A stretch of DNA of 64,000 nt. Source: Nemertoderma westbladi. Its lineage: Eukaryota > Xenacoelomorpha > Nemertodermatida > Nemertodermatidae. Where the stretch lies: positions 24,160 through 88,159 of the forward strand of contig JAUCBJ010005584.1 in NCBI GenBank assembly GCA_032718475.1, given 5' to 3'. Positions 22,909-34,859 of the stretch are shown one piece after another. Every line of letters starts with the position of its first letter. Positions within the stretch are counted from its first letter, which is position 1. The translations under genes and the position numbers were made by a program. The notes under the pieces were generated by a model. It did not search any database and was not told the origin of the DNA. It was given only the letters and a program-made list of their open reading frames with translations.

Positions 22909-23269
22909 TTATAACATACTGATAAATAATACGCACTTAATTATTGAAGTATATAAATTTTATTCATTTGTAATATCAATATTGTAATATTGTAATTACA
23001 TACAATTAATATTATAAATACAATAATTGTAATATCAATATCAAATTTTGCATTTCTTGATGAAATTAAGTTACTAATAAAAATTATCTAGTAACTTATT
23101 AATAAATAGCATGTGCTGATATTAATACATAGTATTTACTAAAGAAATGAAAATTATGAATAAATAATATACAGTTAAATGTTGAAGTATATAATATATA
23201 TTATATATATATATTACTCATATATCATTTCTTTCATTTTGAAACCACCTTATGCCATTTATGCCATTT
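22909..23269. repeat. AT-rich stretch with short dispersed repeats
   Basis: CTGATAAATAATACGCACTT with ATTGAAGTATATA at about 22919, a close variant at about 23157, and another at about 20598, upstream of the gag. The appearance on both sides of the Gypsy-like ORFs suggests remnants of its LTRs or UTRs. A run of alternating TA occurs near 23195-23215. No gene. Confidence 0.45.
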
Positions 23270-24150
23270 TAGCCTAAATGGAAATTTCTGCATTTCTTAA
23301 CGTTTCCTCATCCATGGAGAGACACTGCTTCGCTCCAAAGAAATGAGATACCGAAGGCCCTGCCATTTTTGGGGACACCACAAACAAGCTAAACCACTCC
23401 ATGGAATCAGTTTCAATATCTGGTAACTCGATGATGGTAATGTGGTGGACATTTACAAGGTTGTCGGACAAGACTTCGGACAATCATCATGGATGGGAAG
23501 AAGTGCGGGCTCATGCTAAACACGAGGAAGTATGAACTATTTTTCCTTGGGAATCCATCCACAGAAGAGCGCAGTTCACACCATATGCCTATCTGGCTAC
23601 ATCGGCTGCTTGCAGGCCTCTATCCAGTCTCCTCTACAACCCAGAGATTTCCCCCACTCCCCTTACAGACACCACCTCCACCACTCCCTCACTCAGACCT
23701 CCCTCACTCTAGCGATCTTATCTCGCTCAAGGCCTGAGTCTCTGGGACTCCTCCATTGCCCCAGATACCGCCTGACCAACCAATAGGAAGCAGAGTTCCT
23801 GGACGATGCCAATTCACCAGAGGAACCTTGCTTCTCTCCAGGAAATCTCATCCCAAACTGACCTCGCCTGGTTGAATGCCCTGGAGGATCCTATCCCTGA
23901 CTGCTGGATTAACGCGGTCCCAATATAATCCATGGGGCTTAAACTCACCGATGCCCAGCTCTGTATTTCCATGGCAACCTGGGATGCAAGGTGACGGAGC
24001 AGCACAGCTGCGTCTGCTGCGGTAAACTGGTGAAACCCAAATCCTCAAGCGGATCCTCATCGCGATCTGAATTGGAAACACTGCAACCATACTGGGATCC
24101 GAAGAACTATACGACATCCTGGATGGGTAGAGTCTCTGTAACTTACTTCT
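23270..24150 (+). pseudogene. LINE RT C-terminal remnant, another family
   Basis: Plus-strand pieces in shifting frames: KCGLMLNTRKYELFFLGNPS (near 23500), SWTMPIHQRNLASLQEIS (near 23800) and GLKLTDAQLCISMATWDARL (near 23935-23995). The last block matches, from memory of the family, a conserved C-terminal segment (LTDAQLRI) of LINE-type polyproteins common in marine invertebrates. Heavily frameshifted; no RT catalytic box survives. Confidence 0.55.
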
Positions 24151-24260
24151 TTACTATGAAGATAGTTTATTCATTAATATGGAGGCTTTAGATGAATTAG
24201 TGGCGAATGTTGTTGCAGCGAGACAAAGATGGGAGGACATGTTGGTAATTCAACAATACA

Positions 24261-26204
24261 CTACTACTAGGATCGGCATTCAGCATTTCAGCTGCATTTT
24301 TAAGAATGCTGTGTTGGCTTGTCGACATAATTGCGCCATCACAACTCCCTATCACCCATGACATTTGCTAGATCATCCACATCTCCAAGGCCAGTGTCCT
24401 ATAAGATGCGTCTCAAGAAAGTAATGAAAGTCATAAAAGTCAAGAAAGTCATAAAAAAAAAAAAATTTTCTTCGGCCGCTTGGCCAGGGATTACGCACAA
24501 AGTCTGACGACTTATTTCCAGTGTGGTCCCACCAGAACTTTACTCCCCAGAGGAAACTCTAGTACTCATTTAGCTACCATTAAGGATGCAAGGCAGAGAT
24601 GATCCCTGGCTGGTCCCTTTAAAGCATCCGTGCAGAAACGAAAACTGCCCTGGCCCATGTGAGGATCGAACCCACGACCTACAGATGTGAATTCAATGCA
24701 ACCACTACACCAAGGTGGAACCTTGGTGTAGTACAAGATTATGCACTGGCTGGTCCTCACGGCGAAAGCAATGTCCTGCAAAGCGGAGGCGACTTTGCTC
24801 TAGTGCCAAGCTTGGGGGAACCAATGATACACCTCCAATGTTATATAGTGTCTGGTTGGAGATGTGTGCATTGTACTTGACACAATGAACACAGTGTAGC
24901 ATTCTTGTGAATGTGCCATCCAGAGATTTGGTGTCCTCAGCAGTTAGAGCCAAGCATGAACTCCCATAGAGGAGTACTAGAACTACTGCTGCTCTAAATA
25001 ATCGGACCTTAAGTTTCCGATTAATTCTCGGTGACTTCCAAATCTTGGAAAGCCTATTCAAGGCTGCCCATGCCTTTCCCTTATGTATTCGAAGGTCCTC
25101 CCCTGACTTCCGGATCCATGATCCCTGGTAACAGAAGTCGTCCACATGCTCAAGCATACCATCTTTTGAGCTTATGCTCATCCGATCAGAGACTTGCTGA
25201 GGACTTTCAAAGATAACTGTCAAAATTTTGGTCTTTTTGGAGTTAATAAAAAGACCAACACTAGAAGCAGCATGTTCTAATGAGCTGAGCAGCCGTTGGG
25301 CTCCCTCTAGTGATTCTGAGAGTAGTCCTAAGTCATCAGCAAAGTCTAGATCAGTTAGGTACTTGGCAGGATTTCCTCGACTTCTGGAGCCAGTAGGTGG
25401 AGTTATCATCACCCCATCATCATTATGATGATATGAGGACATGCGTAGAACATAGTCAACCACAATTATGAACAAGAATGGTGCAAGTGTGTCTCCCTGG
25501 AGGAACCCCCATAACACTTCAATTGGTTCTGTGACACCGTCAACAGTAGACACAAATGTGGTCAAACCATCGTATACTGATCTGATTGCTGCAATAATTT
25601 CATCAGGAATCCCATATAATGAAAGTATGCTGAACATACGTGAGCGAGAGACTGAATCAAAGGCCTTGAAGTCAACAAAGATAACAGCCAGATGCCTGTC
25701 TTTCTAACTCTTCAATTATCCTTCTAAGTGCCAAAATGGGCTCCATGGTCCCACGACCTTTACGGAACACATTCTGATTTCCACGGAGCAGTCACTGGCA
25801 CGTTTGGTCTTAATGCTCTTTGCAGCAGCCTTCATTTCAGCAAAGGGGATATCACCAATGGGAGTATCTGGCAGTACAGACTCAGACACTTTTACTTCTA
25901 TAAAGTTATCAGGCAATACCCTGTCATTATTGATGAGCTTTTCAAAGTGGGCCTTCCAACCATTGAGGCGATCGGCTGGTAATTCAGCCTTAACCTTGCC
26001 TTGGTGGTTGGTTGGCTTTTCCGCCCAGTAAGCAAGTTGATCGATCTCCATGCCTGGGATGATTGCATGCTGTCGTCAGCATCATTGATGGCATCAACCT
26101 GTTGGTTTATTAGATCCTATAAATTAACAGAGTACTGCCTGTTCAGTGACCTAGATGCAGCCTTAACTGCATTCTTGGCCGCTGTAGTCTGTTTGAGTCG
26201 GGAT
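24261..26204 (-). mobile_element. 5'-truncated RTE-like LINE, copy 2
   Basis: Flanked by the 8-bp duplication ACAATACA (24253-24260 and 26205-26212). On the minus strand it reads from KNAVKAASRSLN near 26180 through the RT (FLQGDTLAPFLFIIVVDYV, LDFADDLGLL) to the 3' end with CTAGTAGTAG-type tail at 24261. A SINE interrupts it at about 24452-24718. There is one deletion or frameshift around 25700-25760. It is about 90% or more alike to the copy at 55.8 kb by eye. Confidence 0.9.
24452..24718 (-). mobile_element. tRNA-derived SINE, copy 2
   Basis: Same family as 22440-22715. It has a poly(A)/T tail on the left (A run at 24453-24465), a body with GTCTGACGACTTATTTCCAG, and A/B boxes on the right. 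It lies within RTE copy 2 and replaces part of it. The 5' end adjoins a perfect short palindrome CTACACCAAGGT-GGA-ACCTTGGTGTAG (about 24705-24731), and the tail side has ATGACTTTCTTGA-like duplications. Confidence 0.85.
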
Positions 26205-26212
26205 ACAATACA

Positions 26213-27099
26213 ACAAGAAACTATTAAATGAATTCGGGTTGAATCCATTGGGTATATTAGCAGCGAATACATTCACTTCACATGAGTAGTGAACACATTC
26301 ACTTTAACACATTCACGCTATTCACATGAATAGCGTATATAATATAATAATAATTAATTTCCTTTAGATTAATTAATTTTATGTATATATTTAATATATG
26401 TTTAAATCTAATTAAACTTGCATATCAAATAACACATTTTACTATTATAAATTGGGATAGCCCGGGAAACGTTTTTCATAAGATTCGAAACAACGAATCA
26501 GGAGCTAGAATTGTGGTTTATTATGAAAGAGGGAGATTTGATTTATATTTTTAAAACCTATTATTTTAATTTGTTGGAACTTAATGCTAAGGATCTTAAT
26601 GCTTTTTGAGTAATAATTATAAAAAATGTAATAAAATTTTTTTGAAACAAACTATATCCCCATAGTGAGTAACAGTTAAATAACTGGGAGCAAATCTTGG
26701 GATAGGAGTAGCGCCCACCCCTACCCTCGGGTAGCAGCTATCGAAAGAGGAGCCTTCGGGTCGCCTCCGGCTTCGGCCGACTGTTTGCTTGATGCTTTGC
26801 ATGCATAGTTTCCGACCTAATATGTGACATGATTCAATTATTTTAAAACACAATTTGTTTTTTTTTTATTTCAAATCACATAAGATTACCAATATGTCAA
26901 AACCCATGTAATTTTACTCCAAAACAAAATTATAATCAAAAATGCCGTTTTACAGGAAAAATCAATTTTGTCATTTAGGTTGTTTGAAAATGAAAGGGAC
27001 GATATAATATCAAGTTATTTCTCGGTAAATATAAGTTACTGATATAGTTTTATATCATAATTCATATATTAACAACCTAAATATGTAATAAACTGCGTA
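26213..27099. other. AT-rich spacer with a perfect hairpin
   Basis: No gene. ACGCTATTCA/TGAATAGCGT forms a 10-bp perfect stem with a CA loop near 26316-26337, preceded by repeats of ACATTCAC. A short GC-rich patch at 26690-26790 breaks the AT-rich background; a minus ORF across it shows no family features. Confidence 0.5.
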
Positions 27100-27965
27100 A
27101 ATAATAACCAGTCAAGTGTAGCTAAAATTATGTGAAAGATAAATAATAACCAGTCAAGTATAGCTAAATATATGTGAAAGATAAATAATAACCAGTCAAG
27201 TGTAGCTAAATATATGTGAAAGATAAATAATAACCAGTCAAGTGTAGCTAAATATATGTGAAAGATAACTAATAACCAGTCAAGTGTAGCTAAATATATG
27301 TGAAAGATAAATAATAACCAGTCAAGTGCAGCTAAATATATGTGAAAGATAAATAATAACCAGTCAAGTGTGGCTAAATATATGTGAAAGATAAACAATA
27401 TCCAGTCAAGTGTAGCTAAATATATGTGAAAGATAAATAATAACCAGTCAAGTGTAGCTAAATATATGTGAAAGATAAATAATAACCAGTCAAGTGTAGC
27501 TAAATATATGTGAAAGATAAATAATAACCAGTCAAGTGTAGCTAAATATATGTGAAAGATAAATAATAACCAGTCAAGTGTAGCTAAATATATGTGAAAG
27601 ATAAATAATAACCAGTCAAGTGTAGCTAAATATATGTGAAAGATAAATAATAATCAGTCAAGTATAGCTAAATATATGTGAAAGATAAATAATAACCAGT
27701 CAAGTATAGCTAAATACTTTATAGCTAAATATATGTGAAAGATAAATAATAACCAGTCAAGTGTAGCTAAATATATGTGAAAGATAAATACCAGTCAAGT
27801 GTAGCTAAATATATGTGAAAGATAAATAATAACCAGTCAAGTGTAGCTAAATATATGTGAAAGATATATAATAACCAGTCAATTATAGCTAAATATATGT
27901 GAAGGATAAATAATAACCAGTCAAATATAGCTAAATATATGTGAGAGATAAATATATGTGAGAAC
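27100..27965. repeat. 42-bp minisatellite, about 20 copies
   Basis: The unit is GATAAATAATAACCAGTCAA followed by GTGTAGCTAAATATATGTGA and AA. Copies are highly uniform in the centre, with variants at the ends and one disrupted unit near 27715. The period is a multiple of three, so the first eight units stay open on the minus strand as a 14-residue repeat (FHIYLATLDWLL); this is a by-product of periodicity rather than evidence of a protein. Confidence 0.97.
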
Positions 27966-28141
27966 TATTATTTTTTCTTATTGATAGTAAGAATGTGTTG
28001 GATGTGAATGAATTATTTTTTCTGTTGCATACTTTCTGATAAATAGTTATGCAGTCATAGTAGATTTGGTTGATTGTTTTCCCTATTATGTTAAGGGAAA
28101 CAAATTTATGAGCAGTTGTTGAATTGGGTTAATATCTGGCT

Positions 28142-28890
28142 TTATTTCCATATGAAGGAGACAAATAGAAAGGCGATGAGAATAATATACTTTGAAACAT
28201 CAACAGCTGCAGCTGTGGCTGTAGTGGTTGTTGGTACTGTTGTGGTTTCCATCAACGTTGTCGTCTCAGTAGTGGTCTTTGCAACTGTAACCGGGGTTGT
28301 AATGGGTTGAAGTGATATCCTTATGAGGTAATTACCAACATATTCCTCGAATCCCTCTTCTATGCCTCTTACGAAAATACCCTTCATGTCTTCATAAACA
28401 TAAATGGTTAAAGAAATCGTACCGTAAATATCTCTCTTACCGAAACAAACAAGTTTCCCAACGATGTAATTCATTTTTCCTACAACTGGTGCAAATTTTG
28501 TTGTCATCGCTATTATAATATCACTAATTGTGAAATCCGAACATGGGGAATAAGTGATGTTATACTCTGTCGACACTTGATAGATAAATTTATCGATGGT
28601 GTGACTTTCTTCATCCAATTGAATAATTCCTCTTTTATAATATACTTCGTACAGATCTGATATATCCTTGTTGAACTCATCGGTAGTTGTTATATTCGGA
28701 GATATTCCTACAAACTCGATTTCAACAATAATAGAACCGCATGTGATATTCATACTTGATACAATTGCTGTTTTCCTCACAACATATGATATATCATTCT
28801 TGAGTTTTTCAACTGCGGTTTTTTTACTTATGAAGTTGTAACATTCTTCTGTAGTAGCTTCAATCACTATTTTCACATAAGCTGTTATTT
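28142..28890 (-). CDS. Last exon of an EGF-containing surface glycoprotein
   Basis: About 249 codons, from a splice acceptor (long T run then AG at 28892-28891) to TAA at 28144-28142. The exon starts in phase 1. It has two similar-sized extracellular segments with N-glycosylation motifs (NITCGS, NITTT, NITYS), then a Thr-rich stalk (TTTETTTLMETTTVPTTTT) and a hydrophobic C-terminus SKYIILIAFLFVSFIWK with almost no tail, which fits a GPI-anchor signal or terminal membrane anchor. AATAAA overlaps the stop region. I do not recognise the globular part; a SEA-like fold is a guess. Confidence 0.7.
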
Positions 28891-28984
28891 CTAAAAAAAA
28901 AACAATATTATAGAATAAAAGTTTTCCGATGACGTTGTAGGGTGATGGTTAATAAATTGACCCCCCCCCCCCCCCCCCCACAGG

Positions 28985-29129
28985 TTTAACCCTATTACCA
29001 CCGGGGGTGGGGGGGGGGGCGCAGGGGGGGGGGGGGGGGCGAATCGGTCCCTTCCTCTTTATCTCAGCAAATCTATTATGTAACAATAACCTTTGTCTAT
29101 TAAATACAAGATAGTAAGAACGAACACTG
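28985..29129. repeat. Truncated TTAA-type MITE left end
   Basis: TTAACCCTATTACCACCGGG at 28985, with G runs and CGAATCGGTCCCTTCCT, repeats the first part of the complete MITE that starts directly after it (CGAATCGGCCCCTTCCT). It is a partial duplicate or older copy. A C run of about 17 lies just left of it. Confidence 0.7.
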
Positions 29130-29133
29130 TTAA

Positions 29134-30385
29134 CCCTATTACCACTGAGGGGGGAAAGGGGGGGGGGGGGGCGAATCGGCCCCTTCCTAGTTTTTAATTG
29201 CTGTATCTATGCAACCACATTATGTGCCAGCCCAATTTTTTTCAAGAATTAGTCAAATTTAATGGCGCATCTTTTGCAAAAAACTGTGTGGCAGTTAGAT
29301 TTCAACTTTTCGATGTGGGTGCCACCTCAAAATTTGGTCCCCAGCAGAAATTTTTTTGTAATTTTCGAATTTTACAAGGTCCTTTGTGAGTTAGTAATTC
29401 TTTATGTTGGGGCTTTTTTTATTGATTCTGATTCGTATGGAGCACTCCACTACTCTATAAAAGTATGTAAGGGAAGTGGTACGTCAGTTTTGGTGCACTA
29501 AAAGGGCGTGGCACTTCAAATTTTCAAAATTACCAATATTCGTTAAATACTCAGAAGTTTTGATTTCAACGCATTCTTATGGGTTTTCTGGCCCGCTTAA
29601 TTGATTGAAAGTAATATAGAAGACTCAATTCTTAGTGGTACATCATTTTTGATTGCACTAAAATAGCAAGTAGACTTACTTCAAATTTTGAAAATTACGA
29701 TATTCAGAAAATACCACAAGGTTTTCATTTCAACCCATTTTTATAGGTTATCTGGACCGCTGAGTCGATTGAAAGTAATATTGAAGCCTTAGACTTAGTG
29801 GTACGTCTTTATTGGTACACCACAATTAGGGCGTGGTAGTTTTCAAAATTTGAATAAGTGCCACACCCTAATTTTGGTGCTCCAAAAGGGACGATCCAAT
29901 AAGTCTTCAGGCTTCGATAATATTTTCAATCGATTCAGCGGTGCAGAAAACCTATAAAAACGCGTTGAAATCAAAAGATGGGGGTATTTTCCGAATATCG
30001 TATTTTTCAAAATTTGAAGTGCCATGCCCACTTCTTAGGTGCACAAAAAATAGCATCCAGTTCAATTTTCGGAAATGGAATATAATCACATTTGATTCAG
30101 CGTAGTGAAAAACCTACTAATGCTAGCCAACATGCCACACTATCAGTTTTAGAATATCAAAAAAATTTATATTTTGTCCTGGGCGGGACTACTTCTAATT
30201 TTCACGAAAATTATTATAACCGCATAATGAAATTTTTATTTTTTTGAATTTGAAAATGTTCTTCGATAATTTTTTCACCTAAGCACGAATTTCGTAGGAT
30301 TTTATCAAATGAGTACAAAAATACAGTGGGGAGGAATCGACCCCTCGCCAGAGCTGCTAATGGTCTAAAGTGGTCGGTAATAGGG
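29134..30385. mobile_element. piggyBac-type MITE in the intron
   Basis: TTAA duplications flank it (29130-29133 and 30386-30389). The termini are CCCTATTACCAC and its counterpart ...GGTAATAGGG. TTAA targets and CCC-starting termini are hallmarks of piggyBac. Internally, 29500-29720 is repeated in inverse orientation at about 29850-30060 (AAATTTGAAGTGCCATGCCC), giving a foldback. No transposase. It sits inside the intron between the EGF exon and the last exon of the host gene, antisense or neutral to it. Confidence 0.85.
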
Positions 30386-30832
30386 TTAATAAAAGTAGTG
30401 GGGTGCAAGTTGTTAAAATTAATTATGGGTTGTAAATGAGATATAATTATTGACCATTGTTGAATTGTTTATAAGGTAGCCATAACAACAGAATCCACTA
30501 CATCGTTTACCCAATAAGAATTCAGTTCAACAACAACTGGGTCAATCCTAATTTTAACACCTGATAGAGAGCACAATTTACGATCAAAGTGAATCGAAAG
30601 TTTACAATCAAAGAGGCTGAACATTTTTATGCATATCGATTTTGTTTGCAATTTTGTTTGTTTCCGTTGATTTGTTTGAATGTCGCCACCGCTAGATGAA
30701 GCTGTACTTACTTGTTAAATTGCAAATAAATAGAATTGCAAACGAATGGAAGACTTATGGTTTATTTTAAATAATAGAGGACAATATGAAACTTGGTATT
30801 GAATTAGAAATATAATCTGATATTTTGCTTAC

Positions 30833-30958
30833 CACCACTACAGGAAACACCATCGCCAACATATCCTGGATTACATTTACAAGAAAAACCGCCATCATTA
30901 TTTGTACAGGTGGCATTATCGTGGCAATTATCAGTATTGGTAGAGCATTCATCAACAT
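30833..30958 (-). CDS. Calcium-binding EGF exon
   Basis: 126 bases with acceptor TTATTCAG at its start and donor G|GTAAGC at its end; phase 1 at both sides, as is usual for EGF modules. The translation has [24 protein letters not shown] and GYVGDGVSC: six Cys in EGF spacing, the D-V-D-E calcium-binding start, and the C-x-N-x4-F-x-C-x-C hydroxylation motif. The phase matches the exon at 28142-28890, so both belong to one extracellular protein. Upstream exons are not identified; an RTE fragment begins about 45 bases farther out. Confidence 0.85.
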
Positions 30959-31002
30959 CTGAATAACAAAATATTAGAAATTCACAAATTTTATGGTCAG
31001 GT

Positions 31003-32010
31003 TAAGGTATTCTGGGTCATTGATCAAGAAAACTTGCCACCTCCACGCAGCATAAAGGAGGTGCCACCTGTAGCTGCATAGACCCTCTTACTAGGGCAAA
31101 TCTGGTCCTGTAACTAGGACCCCCTTCGTTCTGGGATAAGGACGCCCTTGGTCCTGGATTAAGGACCCATATACTTGGCTGCAGGGGTATATGGCCTGGC
31201 CAGGCAGATGGTGATCTACCAATGGCTGGTCAGGAGTAGAGTCTTCTCATGTCCACTCTGAGTGCACTTCACTGCGACCATCACCTGGCAGCAGGTGTAC
31301 AGGGCATGACCCAGCAGATGAGCTGCACAGCCAATGGTGGGTCATGTGCGCCAGAATATAAATGGGTGGATGGGCCTCATATCTGACTCCACTGCGACAC
31401 CCACCCTGTGGAATGGCAAACCATGGTGTGGTATTTGCCCCGAGAGCTGACTGGGCAAAAAAGCACCCCCCAACCCCCACTATAGATTACATTAGTGATG
31501 CGAAGATTGTGAGGGGAAGAAGGATTCCAGAGTTGGAGGCTACCAATTCCAGTTGGAGGATGTTCCACCCCGACCAACAAAGCCATTGGTGAATCTAAGG
31601 TAAGTCACTAGACTAGGCTCAGTAAACACCCTAACACTCGGGTCCCCAATGAGACAAGATGAGCTGACTGCCTTGGCAGATATGCTTTCTCTTAGCGCAT
31701 TGGGTGTTCAAGAGCACCGAATGCAGACTGGACAGACTGATGAGGTTCTGATTAAGGACATGGGGCGGTTCCTCGCATCAGCAGATGATAATGGCAATGG
31801 TGGAATTGGTCTATTGATTAATCCAACTGCACATGCCATGCAGCATTGGACAAAATAGCCCAAATCTCTAACCACATCATCCGTTGCCACTTCTCATGTT
31901 CTGGAAGACTGGCTAAGAAGTTTCCTAAGGTGGTTCTGATTTCTGCTACTCTCCAACTAGTGCTCCCCCTGTAGAGGAGGTGGACAATTTCTAACACATA
32001 CTACAAGCAG
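31003..32010 (+). mobile_element. RTE-like LINE 5' fragment, copy 3
   Basis: It starts with the family 5' end (CATTGATCAAGAAAACTTGC) and runs through the UTR and the start of the endonuclease (LTALADMLSLSALGVQEHRM). Relative to 55.8 kb, about 200 bases are missing after TIDYISDA (near 31500) and there are small indels. It stops abruptly at 32010 where the LTR-like repeat starts; its continuation is not found beyond that repeat. Confidence 0.9.
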
Positions 32011-32993
32011 TGTAAAAGCTTTTGCGGACATAACAAGTCATTTTTATGCAATGCGCAGAATACTCTAAAATAGCCCTAAAATTGTTCAACTACGCGTTGG
32101 ACAGAAATTAGAACCAAGGTGACGAAATCTGTCAGCTGATTCTTTGTGTACATGGAGATTCCTTTGTTGAGCTTATTCAGCCAATCAGAGCAATCTTCCC
32201 AGTTATGCAGTAGAGACCTAGCTGAGGAAACTAGCGCATGCGCAGTTAGTTTTTTCTGAGAATTAGATTCCTCTCAGAATTCTGTACTAAATCTCATTTC
32301 ATATGACTGAACACATACTGACTGTTCACCGCACTGTTTTAATGATGTTTTATATTGTGTTAATTGCTGTTTATATTAATGGATGTTATATTTGGAGAAT
32401 ACCGATAAATAATCATAAACCCCTCAATCTTCTTGATTACTGAGGTAAGCGGGGGAAGGGTCTACCGGTAGCAACTGTGACTCAAATTATAGTGGTTTTT
32501 TAGTGAATTAAATGCTATTTCATAATCCCTACGTGTGTCAGTTGCAACCTCCTTATATATGATCAAAATCAGTGACTGTCGGCAAATTAGTGTGAATTAG
32601 TGTAAATTAGTGTGAAGTAGTGTGAAGTCGTGTGAAGTACTGTGAAGGTTAATAAAGCATCTCCTAAAGAATGCACTATTTACGAAACTCTGTGGCCATC
32701 TAGTTGTGATTAGTGTAAGTCATAACTCTGTTTTATACTTAAAGCGCCACGTCCTAAAGGAACTGTTAATATTTCCCCGAAAGTAAATATAGTTGTCAGA
32801 GATTATATAGCAGCGATCAATCGATTAATACAAAGTAGTCTCCCACACTGTGGGTCATACGCCACGCACGGACTGGCTTTGGCAGATGTAAATTCAGTAC
32901 ACCAGGTAATTGGTAAGGGCGAAAGTCGATTCATAATTAAAAAAGACATTTAAATTGGCAGGTTAAACTGCTAAAGGTCTAAAAGCGCGAACA
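32011..32993 (+). repeat. LTR-like repeat, copy 1
   Basis: 983 bases from TGTAAAAGCTTTTGCGGAC to AAAGCGCGAACA, i.e. TG...CA termini. It is the inverted counterpart of 42296-43481. Shared blocks include CCAATCAGAGC (a CCAAT-type promoter box), GGCGCTTTAAGTAT-like and ACAGTTCCTTTAGGACGTGG in the other strand, and GCAGGTTAAACTGCTAAAGG near the end. No target duplication was seen: flanks are AGCAG and TTAAT. It is probably a solo or orphan LTR. Confidence 0.65.
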
Positions 32994-34291
32994 TTAATAG
33001 ATTTTCCTAATGTTCTGGAAGAACATTAATAGATTTTGATTCTTTATTGCCCAGTAGGCAATAAAATCGAACGTACTGGTCGGATGGGAGACTGTAGGCC
33101 TAGTAACCCGCACCGGTACTTTACCCAGTATTATTTGATTGTGATATATTGTATATTAGTAGGCTGTTTAAGAGAGCAGGGCCTGTACATCCCTTATTTC
33201 TTTTAGAGCTTACATATTTCTGTTGGTTTTATTTACCGGTTAGTGTAATATTGAGCAGAAGGCATGTAAGCCTGCTCAGATTGTATAAATAATTTGTAGG
33301 CCGGATTGTTGTCTAACTGTTGTTAGGTCTGAGGTGATTGCAGTGTATGTAGAGTGTCTTTCCAATAAAGGTCTAGTTAGGAAGGTGGAGGCATCCAGTG
33401 CTGTAAGGTAAATCCCCCACGAAAGAATAAGTCGTACTACGTAGTTAGAACGCTTACTAACTAACTAGGCTTGACAGTAGTCTGCCAGCAGTTGGTCTGT
33501 ATTTTATTTGAATAGTCTGTACAGGTAGCGAAATATTTATTATTCAGAGTTTATGCAAGTATTTGCAACCTACCTACATATCCCCAAGTTTATTCCTTAC
33601 AGTAAATATGCTTGTTAGGCATACTGTTATAGTTAACCCCGGTACTACTTCAGGACTGCTTGGCGTAGGACAGACTGGTGATTTTGTGCTCCGGTCACTC
33701 CAGCAGATACTGTGGTTCTTTTGGCTGTTCACGTATATTTAACTGCTAGTTATATGTTGTATAAGTACTTGTACCTAATTTAGGGTTTAGAGTACAGTGC
33801 TTTCCTTAAAGTAATTTAGTGTGTAGGCAGTATATTTGTGTTGTAACGTGGTTAATACGTCCGTTAGCTCTGGTTGGCTTCGATAATTAACCTCTAGTGC
33901 TTATAGTGAAAGACTATAAGCCGTCAGATGGTGACATTTCCTTATCTGGACAACGCAATGTACTTAATACTACATTATTGGTTTCAAATACCGTAATTCC
34001 TGTCAGTTTGTAAGAACCAGAAATTCTAACTCCTTGTTAGTCTGGTTCGTAAATTTCTTGTTAAATTAACCTAAAAAATTGTACGTGTAACTTGTTTATT
34101 GTTTATTTAGAGATTGTGTAATCTCAACCCGATACGTAAGTAATTTGTAGTGATAAGTAACTTAGTTAAGTAGAATTATCAGTATTAGTGCCTAACAAGT
34201 AGCACTCCACTGAGAGCGTCCAGCCTCTGTGTAGAGACTTCTTACTCAGAAATAATAACATTTATTTCAAATATTGACAAAACCCATTACT

Positions 34292-34329
<38 letters not shown>

Positions 34330-34760
34330 TTGGCCAATAAGGGCCAGTGCGAATATATAACTTTTGAGCATACCCAACAAACTTGCTTAGATGTAAATAA
34401 AATACTAATATGATCCACTAGGGGGCTCTAATTAACAAGTAGTGAGGTATAGCCCTTCCAGAACTTTTTACCTTCTAAAATATATTTTGAAATAGCAATA
34501 AATACCACGATGTTCCACGCAGTGGTGGAAGAAAATAATTGACACAATGGCCCTAATTATAGAGTTTTCTTTAAAAAAAAAATAATATAGGTAGAATATA
34601 GACGCCGAAACAAGGAATAGTAGCGAGAAACAGAAGTGCAAAAATGCAGAATCTGATAATTACATATGTTTCTACTCAACGAATTTCCCTGAAATAAATT
34701 GAACAGCAATAATTATTGATTCATGAATAATTATTATAACTTTTGTTGGGCACAGCTTAG
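32994..34760. other. Unassigned stretch with an AT microsatellite
   Basis: No convincing reading frame in about 1.7 kb. ACATTAATAGATTTT is duplicated at 32992 and 33026. At 34293-34326 there is a perfect (AT)n run. AACCAGAAATTCTAACTCC with GTTAGTCTGGTT near 34016-34050 can form a hairpin. The composition resembles LTR or UTR sequence of an old retroelement. Confidence 0.4.
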
Positions 34761-34764
34761 CAAA

Positions 34765-34850
34765 GTCGAGAATGACGTCCAGATGGGATCGAAGTGGTGA
34801 CCGCCAGTTTGGCGCTCTTACCATTCCGCTAGCGGCTCAGGCAAAAAAAA
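34765..34850 (-). repeat. tRNA-like SINE head
   Basis: Reverse complement has TAGCGGAATGGTAAGAGCG (A-box-like) and GGTCACCACTTCGATCCC (B-box-like) with tRNA spacing, followed by CTAAGCTGTGCC; that last motif recurs near 34965, suggesting a second fragment. It is distinct from the SINE at 22.4 kb. The acceptor stem is poor, so it is not called as a tRNA gene. Confidence 0.4.
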
Positions 34851-34859
34851 GGTAGACCT

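Noticed and set aside
27069-27398. 109-codon minus ORF of 14-residue repeats
   Set aside because: Produced by a 42-bp minisatellite whose period is a multiple of three; no other coding evidence.
29009-29040. G-rich runs as telomeric or regulatory G-tracts
   Set aside because: They lie in the subterminal part of TTAA MITEs and recur at other copies, so they belong to the element; exact lengths may be assembly errors.
33070-33125. 5S rRNA-like stretch (GGTCGGATGGGAGAC followed by CCGCACCGG)
   Set aside because: Only one short block resembles the 3' half of 5S rRNA; the A box, C box spacing and closing stem are missing.
34765-34850. Functional tRNA gene on the minus strand
   Set aside because: A and B boxes are present but the acceptor and T stems do not pair properly; kept only as a SINE-like repeat.
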